DNA of 5,105 bases from Candidatus Hydrogenedentota bacterium (GTDB taxonomy: Bacteria; Hydrogenedentota; Hydrogenedentia; Hydrogenedentales; SLHB01), in contig SLHB01000292.1 in assembly GCA_007136375.1 (NCBI GenBank), positions 1 to 5,105 on the forward strand. Direction: 5' to 3'. Shown here one piece after another: positions 1 through 5,105 of this stretch. Below the pieces are notes generated by a model. That model saw nothing but the letters and a program-made list of their open reading frames with translations, did not search any database and was not told where the DNA came from. Numbering within the stretch: position 1 is the first letter of the stretch; each line of letters begins with the position of its first letter. Made by a program: the position numbers and the translations under genes.

Positions 1-375
1 TCACGCCTCCATCGGACAATCCCAAGTGGCGACGCCGGTCCCCCAATTGGATGCGTGTTCCCGCGCCTTTTCGTCAGCCAGACCGCGTTCGCGAAGCCAT
101 TGTTGTTCGCCTTGCCTCGCGCCCTCCTTGGTTCGGAAGGCGCGAACCCCTCGGACCGCGCCCTCCTCCATGGGAACAAGCACGTATACTGTTTGCCGAT
201 CTGAAGATTCTTGCGGCGCGCCCAAATCCACTTCACGAACACATCCCTGGGCGTCTTGCACTTCGAAATGCGTGGCCCAGGAATCAGAACGGCGTTGGGT
301 TGCGAGGGCCGCTCTCGCGGCCTCCTCAGGCGAGTCAGCCTCCACCTCAATGGTCCACGTCACTTTGTATTGCAT
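1..375 (-). CDS. Small two-part conserved plasmid-type protein, 124 aa, function unknown
   Basis: I do not recognise a characterised function. The protein appears to have two halves. Residues 1-40 (starting MQYKVTWTIEVEADSPEEAA) have a strand-helix-strand pattern ending in a second strand at 'THFEV'; small proteins with a similar 'YxVTWxIxxxAdxPxEAA' start are, from memory, common on plasmids. Residues 62-100 form a second strand-helix unit: a hydrophobic strand 'TVYVLVPM', then 'VRAFRTKEGA' and a charged helix ending 'WLRERG'. It is hydrophilic, with no signal peptide or membrane segment, so probably cytoplasmic. The start is the ATG at 375 because AAGGAGG (384-390) sits 8 bases upstream; the open frame extends to 429, but that start would overlap the 3' end of the upstream VWA gene and has no better ribosome site. 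It begins 22 bases after that gene, so it is very likely co-transcribed. The TGA stop is the first three bases of the window. Coding status is firm; function is open. Confidence 0.85.
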   Translation of the reverse strand: MQYKVTWTIEVEADSPEEAARAALATQRRSDSWATHFEVQDAQGCVREVDLGAPQESSDRQTVYVLVPMEEGAVRGVRAFRTKEGARQGEQQWLRERGLADEKAREHASNWGTGVATWDCPMEA

Positions 376-383
376 GACCTTGA

Positions 384-390
384 CCTCCTT
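384..390 (-). promoter_or_regulatory. Ribosome binding site of the 124-aa gene
   Basis: AAGGAGG on the minus strand, 8 bases before the ATG at 375. It lies in the short gap after the VWA-peptidase stop codon (398-400) and decides the start in favour of 375 over the upstream in-frame start at 429. Confidence 0.85.
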
Positions 391-397
391 CCGTGTT

Positions 398-1702
398 TCA
401 AATCGCCACGTCCTCCAACCGCACCACATCCCCGAAGGGCTCTAGATCGGAACACCCTGTCTTCATCCCAATCAGAACGGTCAACAGCTGCGCTTTCCCG
501 GCCCGCAGCATCTCCGCATGGTTCTCGTCGAGATGAGCGAAACCGTCGGTGATCACGACGGCTCTGTCGAACCGGTTTTCCCTGATCGAATCGGCCACGC
601 AATTGAAATCGGTCCCGTAAGTGGTCTTCAAATTCCCTTTCATCAGCTGCGCAAAGGGGATTTCCAAGGCCTCATTGCTGAACAGGAAGACGCTTGTCAA
701 GGCGTGGCGCAACTGCTGAAGCACTCCCAGGATTCTCGGCAACTCCTGGTGAACGCTGCCCGACACGTCCAGATACACCGCCAATCCGCGACGATTCCGG
801 CTTGGCCGGGATCGTTTATTGTGATACTGAAACAAGGGCATGTCCGCCGCCATCAGAACCAGGTCCCGTTTCGAGGGATGCAGGGGAAAGGGCGACACGG
901 ACAACGCGCGCCGCCGCGCCTCCTCCACGATTCGGTCCAATTTGCGCCGAGTCGCATAGCGCCGCAGGAGACTCTCTCTCAGGGATTGTCCGGACCTGGC
1001 GGCTTGGACCAGCAGTTGGAGCAGAGCATCGAATTGGCCCGCGTGTTGGCCCCCGTGCTCCCGGGCGGCTTTAACGAGCAACTCGGCCAAGCGCCGGCTT
1101 CTCTCGCTGTTTCCCGAGTCCGCTTCTCCTGGCTCGCCTGCTTCGCTCCCATGGCTCCCCAGCAAAGCTAACTCCGGGCGTTCCGTTTCAGGAGCGAGCA
1201 CCTTCAAAGATTGGATGACCTCGCCCGTGCTCAGGCGCGGCGCCTCTTGAGACGTGTACAGCAACCGGTACAATTTGGCGTACCGGCCTTGGCTCATGTC
1301 GCTGTCCGGCCGGAGCAGCCCTTCCATGCCTTCGTCGTGATAGCACTTCCGGAACAGCCTTCCCCTTTTGCTTTGCCGGGAGAAGAGCCGGCTGACGATC
1401 GCGTTGATCACCGCGTCCGCCCCGATGTTTTCGAGTTCGCCCGGCCCGTGCACAAAATGGTCGAACAAGGGATGCATCAACTCGTGGAGCATCAAGGCGA
1501 ACAGATCACTGTCGCCCTCCACGTATTCGGCCACAAAGGCCGGATTGTATCGCATTCTTCCGTCCTTGGAGATGCAGGCCGTGGCGCATTCACGGGACGC
1601 TTCAACGGACGTGATGAGGGACGCCGTGAAACTCTCCCAACCCAGGGCGCTGCGTAGAATGCTCCGGACAGTTTCCAACGTGATTTCCGCCGTCAAAGGC
1701 AA
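398..1702 (-). CDS. DUF2201-type protein: HExxH metallopeptidase-like domain plus VWA domain
   Basis: 434 aa, two recognisable parts. The N-terminal part carries a zinc-peptidase signature HELMHPLFDH at residues 73-82 (HExxH followed by a third His five residues after the second), the pattern of the DUF2201 N-terminal putative metallopeptidase domain. The C-terminal part is VWA-like: a hydrophobic strand leads into DVSGS (312-316), the DxSxS metal-binding (MIDAS) motif, followed by YGTDF (362-366, candidate MIDAS Thr/Asp) and ITDG (384-387). A polar, Gly/Ser/Glu-rich linker lies near residues 183-205. Known family members are often encoded beside MoxR-type AAA ATPases and are thought to work with them in assembly or remodelling; substrates are generally unknown. 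No ATPase is in this window. No signal peptide, so cytoplasmic. The start is TTG at 1702, with AAAGGAGG 8 bases upstream; the next in-frame ATG (M50) would leave out the N-terminal ~50 residues. It follows the 154-aa membrane-protein gene by 26 bases. Family assignment is strong; catalytic activity is inferred. Confidence 0.9.
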   Translation of the reverse strand: MPLTAEITLETVRSILRSALGWESFTASLITSVEASRECATACISKDGRMRYNPAFVAEYVEGDSDLFALMLHELMHPLFDHFVHGPGELENIGADAVINAIVSRLFSRQSKRGRLFRKCYHDEGMEGLLRPDSDMSQGRYAKLYRLLYTSQEAPRLSTGEVIQSLKVLAPETERPELALLGSHGSEAGEPGEADSGNSERSRRLAELLVKAAREHGGQHAGQFDALLQLLVQAARSGQSLRESLLRRYATRRKLDRIVEEARRRALSVSPFPLHPSKRDLVLMAADMPLFQYHNKRSRPSRNRRGLAVYLDVSGSVHQELPRILGVLQQLRHALTSVFLFSNEALEIPFAQLMKGNLKTTYGTDFNCVADSIRENRFDRAVVITDGFAHLDENHAEMLRAGKAQLLTVLIGMKTGCSDLEPFGDVVRLEDVAI

Positions 1703-1710
1703 TGGAGCCG

Positions 1711-1718
1711 CCTCCTTT
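1711..1718 (-). promoter_or_regulatory. Ribosome binding site supporting a TTG start
   Basis: AAAGGAGG on the minus strand, 8 bases before the TTG at 1702. There is no in-frame ATG nearby, so this site is the main support for calling a non-ATG start for the VWA/metallopeptidase gene. Confidence 0.85.
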
Positions 1719-1728
1719 CCCTATGGGA

Positions 1729-2193
1729 TTACCGTTGAGCAGGCCTGCGGAACCGTAAGAACAGATACCCGCCGGACCCTAGAATCAGCAGCATCACGCC
1801 CCATTCAAGGCCGTTGTAGACGCGATGTAAGGGGTTGGAGGGCGATCGCCCTCCGCTTGCCTCGGCTTGAACCGGTCCCCAGATATGGTCCCGGCTGGGG
1901 TAATAGGCGGCCAAGGCGGTTCCTCCCGCGACGAGATATTTCGCGGTCCGGGGACACCGCTCCATCCAACGCGTTCCCCGGTGGAAATGGGCGGCCCTCG
2001 CCCTGTCCATCCGCTCAACATGCTGAGCCGTGGTTCGGCTCCACTCCATGGATGGCGAGCCCCGCACGAACCGTGCGTCCGCCGCCACACAGGTCAACCC
2101 CATCAGCAGGGCCGCCACCATTGGGACCGCCCCTTTCCACGTCCGCTTCGCCTCGGTATTCATTGAATCCGCCGCTCCCTTGTTTGGGTTCAT
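1729..2193 (-). CDS. Small exported protein with signal peptide and C-terminal membrane segment, 154 aa
   Basis: I do not recognise the family. N-terminal export signal: a basic stretch (K16, R17, K20), a hydrophobic core (residues 22-37, containing 'VAALLMGLTCVA') and a likely signal peptidase site after VAADA (A40). The predicted exported part (41 to about 128) is rich in His, Trp, Arg and Tyr. A second hydrophobic segment spans about 130-147 ('WGVMLLILGSGGYLFLRF') and is followed by a basic tail RFRRPAQR. This suggests a type I membrane protein: bulk outside the cytoplasm, short basic tail inside. The ATG at 2193 overlaps the TGA of the upstream gene (ATGA), pointing to translational coupling. 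An alternative ATG at 2163 (MNTEAKR) keeps the whole signal peptide and has a purine-rich AAGGGAG upstream, though at a long spacing; I cannot exclude it. Probably a partner of the upstream envelope protein. Coding status is good; function unknown. Confidence 0.75.
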   Translation of the reverse strand: MNPNKGAADSMNTEAKRTWKGAVPMVAALLMGLTCVAADARFVRGSPSMEWSRTTAQHVERMDRARAAHFHRGTRWMERCPRTAKYLVAGGTALAAYYPSRDHIWGPVQAEASGGRSPSNPLHRVYNGLEWGVMLLILGSGGYLFLRFRRPAQR

Positions 2194-3107
2194 GATTTTC
2201 CGGAATGAAAGGCCAACATGGCCGCTTCGAAATCGGTCTGGGCGTCTTTCAACACGCCGATGAGCCCCGGCCCTTCCGCTGTTCCAGCTACCAGCAGCGA
2301 CTCCAACCGGTTAACGGCCTGGACGGCTGCTTCCTCCGCGGTGTCCCGGTACGCCCTGGCTTGTTGGCCGGAGGACCCGTTCAGGATTCTCAGAGCCGTC
2401 GCAGCGAGGAGAAGCGGCGCCGCGATCTTCAGGGGCGTCAGAAGGCTCGCCATCAACGCCCCATACCAAGCCGCGTCAACAGCGAGGTCCAAGGCCATTG
2501 GCCCCATCACCCCTCCACCGAAGCGGTCTCCCGCGATCGCAACGGCCTTCATTGTCGCGGCCAATTCCAGCGCGGTCTCGCGGAGGTGTTGGCGCCATTG
2601 CTCCCGGAAGCCCACAAAGGCTTCGGTCTGGGCCAGTTCGCCGAAATAGGCCGCCGCGTTCAGTTCCATGGCCGTGGCGAACTCCCCTAATACTTGACGC
2701 AGATCGAGGTGAAGCATGGTCTCGTCGACCACCCTATTCTGAAACAGGTCCGTGAGGTAACGGGTTCGCAGCGAGGCCTCGTCTGGGCGCCCCTGGGCGC
2801 AGGCGGCGTCCGCGGCCCACCGCCAAAACAGGCCCCAACGGACATCGAGTTGGTTCATGGAATCCGCAAACCGGGGAGCCTGGCTGCGGTAATGCTCGAA
2901 CAAACGCTCCATAGTATGGACCGCTTCTTGTCGCAACACGTCGTTGTGGCTTCGATAGGCGGCCGCCGTGGGGCTCTCTTGCTGATGAACATCTTGGGCG
3001 CGGCCGGACCATGGGAGCAGCTCCTCCCAAAAGCAGCCGACGGCGAGCACGGGAATGAGCAGACCGATGACGAGCCCGCGAATGGGCCGGGATGTGAGCA
3101 GGGGCAT
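2190..3107 (-). CDS. Predicted lipoprotein or membrane-anchored protein, 305 aa, function unknown
   Basis: No family recognised. The N-terminus has basic residues (R7, R10), a hydrophobic stretch (11-24) and LAVGC ending at C25, which resembles a lipobox, although position -3 is Ala rather than the usual Leu; an uncleaved N-terminal anchor is the alternative. Residues about 50-190 look mainly helical with many Ala, Leu, Glu, Arg and Trp residues. A second hydrophobic region at about 215-242 ('LLTPLKIAAPLLLAATAL') could be a membrane helix or hairpin; before it lies a Gly-rich turn (FGGGVMG, 196-202). The C-terminal 60 residues look like amphipathic helix. The start is the ATG at 3107: AGAGGT (3115-3120) lies 7 bases upstream and the signal peptide follows at once. 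The frame stays open to 3263, but the extra 52 residues overlap the GP88 gene and would bury the signal peptide. The stop overlaps the next start (ATGA), so the two envelope genes are probably made together. Confidence 0.8.
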   Translation of the reverse strand: MPLLTSRPIRGLVIGLLIPVLAVGCFWEELLPWSGRAQDVHQQESPTAAAYRSHNDVLRQEAVHTMERLFEHYRSQAPRFADSMNQLDVRWGLFWRWAADAACAQGRPDEASLRTRYLTDLFQNRVVDETMLHLDLRQVLGEFATAMELNAAAYFGELAQTEAFVGFREQWRQHLRETALELAATMKAVAIAGDRFGGGVMGPMALDLAVDAAWYGALMASLLTPLKIAAPLLLAATALRILNGSSGQQARAYRDTAEEAAVQAVNRLESLLVAGTAEGPGLIGVLKDAQTDFEAAMLAFHSGKS

Positions 3108-3114
3108 CTTGTTT

Positions 3115-3120
3115 ACCTCT
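3115..3120 (-). promoter_or_regulatory. Ribosome binding site of the predicted lipoprotein gene
   Basis: AGAGGT on the minus strand, 7 bases before the ATG at 3107, within the 34-base gap after the GP88 stop codon. It decides the start against the longer in-frame extension reaching 3263. Confidence 0.75.
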
Positions 3121-3141
3121 ACGGTTAACGCGGCGATGGAT

Positions 3142-3753
3142 TCAATGGGCCGTGAACACAACGTTGCCGCGGGTTTGCCGAAAACAGTAGCCGCATTGGG
3201 CGCAGGAGTTGACCCGGTCCTGTTGCTCGGGACACAGGAGCCCGTCGCCTCTCGAATCCCCATCGATAAAGGCGATCCGCCAACCTGCGGGAGGCAAGGG
3301 CATGGAGGGGTCGGTGGACGCGAAGATCTCCACGTTGGGCAACTGCTTCAAAGCCTCCAGCGCGTCCCGAATCGCCGGGACGGTCCAGGAGCGGGTGTAG
3401 GCCCAAAAACGGGTCTGGGGCCGGCGCCGGCAGATCCGCCGCCAGGCCTCGACATAAAAGGCGGCATAGAAATCGCCGGCCACATGGATCCGGAAGGCGG
3501 GCAGATCCGGCGGAATCCGGGCGAGCATGGAATCCACGAAGGCCCCAGGGCGCAGGCTCGCCAGGAAATTGAAGGCGTAGGCGTCCACGCAATGGACCCA
3601 GCGCTTCTCCACTCGTTTTGCGTAACAGCGCCGCGCGCACCATTCGCTCGCGCCGGGACAGGTCGTTTCGCTCGGCAGACTGAAGGTGGCGACGGCTCCC
3701 AGCTTCTGGTTGCCAGGGCTGATCCGCACTTCTTCAGAAAGGACTTGGTTCAT
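3142..3753 (-). CDS. GP88-family cysteine-rich protein, 203 aa
   Basis: It matches the GP88 ('gene product 88') family first named from a mycobacteriophage protein and now widespread on phages and plasmids; its function is not established. Seen directly: an N-terminal 'NxKLG...FSLP' lead-in, then C32-P-G-A...C39...C43-Y-A (spacing C-x6-C-x3-C), and a C-terminal cluster C174, C184, C187, C190 (C-x9-C-x2-C-x2-C), ending with VVFTAH at the terminus. Between them are alternating strand/helix units marked by RIHVAGDFY (88-96), WAYTRSW (117-123), EIFASTD (142-148) and AFIDGD (161-166). The length looks complete. The two Cys clusters suggest bound metal or Fe-S; this is inference. No signal peptide, so cytoplasmic. 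The start at 3753 has AAGGAG (3762-3767) 8 bases upstream. It sits 67 bases after the 57-aa gene and 34 bases before the predicted lipoprotein gene. Confidence 0.88.
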   Translation of the reverse strand: MNQVLSEEVRISPGNQKLGAVATFSLPSETTCPGASEWCARRCYAKRVEKRWVHCVDAYAFNFLASLRPGAFVDSMLARIPPDLPAFRIHVAGDFYAAFYVEAWRRICRRRPQTRFWAYTRSWTVPAIRDALEALKQLPNVEIFASTDPSMPLPPAGWRIAFIDGDSRGDGLLCPEQQDRVNSCAQCGYCFRQTRGNVVFTAH

Positions 3754-3820
3754 AGACGGCGCTCCTTATCGGTTGAGGGTGTGACGAATGGTCTAGCTCT
3801 GTCTCTCATTGGACGGCTCT

Positions 3821-3994
3821 TTAGGGGCCGAACCAGCGCGAGGCCGTCCCTCGAATCACGGCTTCGTGAGAACGGGCCTCGAACTCGGTCGTGTAGTAGG
3901 CGAAGGCCGGCGCTGGCATGGAGGGCGTTTTCCACTGCAGCACCCATCCCTTATGCAACGAGGGCCGGACCTCCGTTTCCGCGAATCGGTTCAT
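3821..3994 (-). CDS. Small protein, 57 aa, function unknown
   Basis: A short gene starting MNRFAETEVR and ending in TAA at 3821. It is not a family I can name. It is rich in aromatic residues (W18, W21, F31, Y33, Y34, F38, W54, F55), which could support a small beta-rich or strand-strand-helix fold. No signal peptide or membrane segment. Support for coding is mainly the start context: AAAGGAGG (4002-4009) lies 7 bases upstream and begins at the last base of the preceding gene's TGA stop, so translation is likely coupled to the 101-aa gene. The frame is open to 4084, but that extension overlaps the preceding gene and has no good ribosome site. A competing frame covering 3750-3947 has no comparable start signal. 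After the stop there are 67 bases before GP88, with no clear terminator. Confidence 0.72.
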   Translation of the reverse strand: MNRFAETEVRPSLHKGWVLQWKTPSMPAPAFAYYTTEFEARSHEAVIRGTASRWFGP

Positions 3995-4001
3995 GGGAAC
4001 C

Positions 4002-4009
4002 CCTCCTTT
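4002..4009 (-). promoter_or_regulatory. Ribosome binding site of the 57-aa gene, abutting the upstream stop
   Basis: AAAGGAGG on the minus strand, 7 bases before the ATG at 3994. Its first A is also the last base of the TGA (4009-4011) that ends the 101-aa gene, an arrangement typical of coupled translation. It fixes the start of this small gene. Confidence 0.8.
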
Positions 4010-4314
4010 CAATAGTCTTCGGGAAGCAGCAGCGTGGTGACTTCCCGGACGCCTTGTTCGTTGACCGCCTCGGTGATAACCCAAATCGTGGTTTCATCCG
4101 GCAGGCGATAGACGCTGAATAGCCGGGCGCCGGTTTTCAGGGCCTCTTCGTTTGTCGATCGGTCTTCTTCACACACCTCACCCCAATCCCCGCTGAGATG
4201 ACGGCTCAGATAGGGAATCGGGGTCGTCTTGTTGCGTTCGAACGCCCCGAAAGCCCCTGGCGTACAAACCACTTGACCCAAGGGAAATCGGATGGCGGGT
4301 TGCTGGGTTTTCAT
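4009..4314 (-). CDS. Conserved 'plasmid-related' hypothetical protein, 101 aa
   Basis: The protein fits a small family widespread on proteobacterial plasmids and integrative elements, usually annotated only as hypothetical or plasmid-related. The features I recognise are 'FPLGQVVxTPGA' near the N-terminus (10-21), 'LSRHLSGDWGEVCEEDR' in the middle (36-52), 'NEEALKTGARLFSVY' (54-68), 'IWVITEA' (76-82) and the terminal 'TTLLLPEDY'. The family is known to match this whole length, so the gene is complete. It is acidic and soluble with no export signal. Its molecular function is not known. The ATG at 4314 has AGGAGGAG (4321-4328) upstream, core spacing 8. It follows the ArdC-like gene by 70 bases and precedes the 57-aa gene by 14, consistent with one transcript. 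Family recognition is from memory of conserved motifs, with good confidence. Confidence 0.88.
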   Translation of the reverse strand: MKTQQPAIRFPLGQVVCTPGAFGAFERNKTTPIPYLSRHLSGDWGEVCEEDRSTNEEALKTGARLFSVYRLPDETTIWVITEAVNEQGVREVTTLLLPEDY

Positions 4315-4384
4315 GACACACTCCTCCTGCCGGTGGGTGTTGGCGAGCGGGTGGAAATGACGGGTGACTCAGGGAAGGGGATGG

Positions 4385-5105
4385 TTAACCATTGGACGCG
4401 AATTGGGTTGGAACCGGGGTGGTTTCGGCCGTGTCGAGAATCAGTTTCACACAGCTGCAAACACGGTCCAGCACTTCCAAGCAGGCCTTGACCACGGGCT
4501 TGTTGGCCTCTTCGGCGTAGCGGGCGATGTAGTCGTAGGCGCCGCCAAGATCGGCCTCGTGGGATTTGCCCACCATCTCCAACAACACGGCCCCGCCGAA
4601 TTCGGCCACGATCTCTTTGCAGGGACGAGGCCCCTCCAGGCCGGTGACCCGATAGTCCGCGGCGTGGACGAGCTCGTGCGCCCAAGTGCTGATGTTCTCC
4701 ACGCCCAGCAGAATCGTTTGGCTCCTCGGATGCACGGCGAAATAGCCCAACGGGTCGCCCTTCTTGAAGGAGTACGCGTCCACGTGGATGTTCCACGTGT
4801 GGGCCACCTCAACCAGGGGAAGGGCGTTGAGCCAGGCCTGCCGCCCCGCGTCTGCTTCCGGCAATGCGTCGCCTTCGGTGCTTTCAACTGGGAAGACGGG
4901 GACTGAGCGGAACCCAATGAGCACGTCGCGCGTCGTTTCTTCGCCGTGCTCGTTCTCTTCCGTGATCCGTTTCGCCCAGGGCGCGAGAATCCAAATCGCC
5001 TTGGCGCCTTTCCGGATTCGACGCCCAACCTTGTTCCATTGCCGGATGCCCCTGGCGTCCGTGGTTCCACACATCGCCACCAGCAATTGGTTGTGCCAAC
5101 TCCAA
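4385..5105 (-). CDS. ArdC-like antirestriction protein (ssDNA-binding domain plus HExxH peptidase), 5' end outside window
   Basis: ArdC-type proteins are carried by plasmids and help them escape host restriction on entry; they pair an N-terminal ssDNA-binding domain with a C-terminal zinc-metallopeptidase-like domain. Here 239 codons plus stop are visible. The right edge reads WSWHNQLLVAMC in frame, followed by 'IRQWNKVGRRIRKGAKAIWI', which fits the ArdC N-terminal domain ('sxxNQxLL ... W..xGRxVxKGxkai.I'). The peptidase signature HELVH is encoded at 4664-4678 within STWAHELVHAADY, and EIVAEFGG follows about 20 residues later; its second Glu is the candidate third zinc ligand. The C-terminal helices (AYDYIARY onward) match the usual end of the family. 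The frame is open through the window edge, so the TTG at 5086 is not the start and perhaps 40-60 residues are missing. Being upstream of seven more same-strand genes, it may be near the front of the operon. Confidence 0.9.
   Translation of the reverse strand, partial: WSWHNQLLVAMCGTTDARGIRQWNKVGRRIRKGAKAIWILAPWAKRITEENEHGEETTRDVLIGFRSVPVFPVESTEGDALPEADAGRQAWLNALPLVEVAHTWNIHVDAYSFKKGDPLGYFAVHPRSQTILLGVENISTWAHELVHAADYRVTGLEGPRPCKEIVAEFGGAVLLEMVGKSHEADLGGAYDYIARYAEEANKPVVKACLEVLDRVCSCVKLILDTAETTPVPTQFASNG

Noticed and set aside
376..429. 18-residue N-terminal extension of the 124-aa protein
   Set aside because: It overlaps the VWA gene, while AAGGAGG sits 8 bases before the ATG at 375.
518..1171. 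Long plus-strand open frame of 217 codons, and other plus-strand frames across the window
   Set aside because: They are antisense to well-supported minus-strand genes, show low-complexity Arg/Pro/Ser-rich translations or no recognisable motifs, and lack good ribosome sites; typical of GC-rich shadow frames.
3111..3129. Imperfect inverted repeat GTTTACC...GGTTAAC upstream of the predicted lipoprotein gene
   Set aside because: Seven-base arms with a mismatch give a weak stem; the overlap with the ribosome site is suggestive but not enough to claim regulation.
3108..3263. 52-residue N-terminal extension of the predicted lipoprotein
   Set aside because: It overlaps the 3' end of the GP88 gene, and the ATG at 3107 has a Shine-Dalgarno sequence followed directly by a signal sequence.
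3750..3947. 65-codon minus-strand frame between the 57-aa gene and GP88
   Set aside because: It overlaps most of the 57-aa gene in another frame, is Arg-rich without a plausible fold, and has no clear ribosome binding site.
4315..4384. Possible promoter or terminator in the largest gap
   Set aside because: No -10/-35 pair or hairpin with a T-run is visible on the minus strand; only the ribosome binding site of the 101-aa gene is supported.
4381..4392. Perfect 12-base palindrome ATGGTTAACCAT over the stop codon of the ArdC-like gene
   Set aside because: About one perfect 12-base palindrome is expected by chance in a window of this size. Its stem would be short and AT-rich in the middle with no loop and no U-tract, so it is not a terminator. 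I found no second full copy to suggest an operator.
5084..5086. TTG at 5086 as start of the ArdC-like gene
   Set aside because: In-frame codons upstream to the window edge read WSWHNQ, which continues the conserved ArdC N-terminal domain, so the gene is open at its 5' end.

Overview
The window is a densely packed, one-directional stretch of a GC-rich bacterial accessory region, probably a plasmid or an integrated conjugative element. All eight genes I can support lie on the minus strand, so transcription runs from the right edge (5105) to the left edge (1). In that order they are: an ArdC-like antirestriction/metallopeptidase protein (5' end cut off by the window edge), a 101-aa conserved 'plasmid-related' protein, a 57-aa small protein, a GP88-family cysteine-rich protein, a predicted lipoprotein or membrane-anchored protein of unknown function, a 154-aa protein with a signal peptide and a C-terminal membrane segment, a 434-aa DUF2201-type protein combining an HExxH peptidase-like domain with a VWA domain (TTG start), and a 124-aa small protein that ends exactly at the left edge.

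Gaps between genes are short (14 to 70 bases) and one junction is a 4-base ATGA overlap. Seven of the eight starts can be seen, and six of those have a good Shine-Dalgarno sequence 7 or 8 bases upstream; the exception is the overlapped start. I see no convincing terminator or promoter inside the window, so the genes look like part of one long operon whose promoter lies beyond position 5105. The strong AGGAGG-type sites and the gene content fit Pseudomonadota, or another phylum with similar plasmids such as Nitrospirota; I cannot name the host from this sequence. There are no RNA genes, CRISPR arrays, insertion sequences or transposase genes.

The set resembles the cargo/establishment block often found on environmental plasmids: antirestriction (ArdC), small conserved 'plasmid' proteins, GP88, and a VWA/metallopeptidase protein of the type usually paired with a MoxR-like AAA ATPase. 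No ATPase is present here, so if there is one it lies outside. The least explained part is the centre: a translationally coupled pair of envelope proteins (1729-3107) with no recognised family, between GP88 and the VWA peptidase. How the eight proteins work together is unknown; a shared role in protecting or establishing the element in a new host is inference from ArdC and co-location only.
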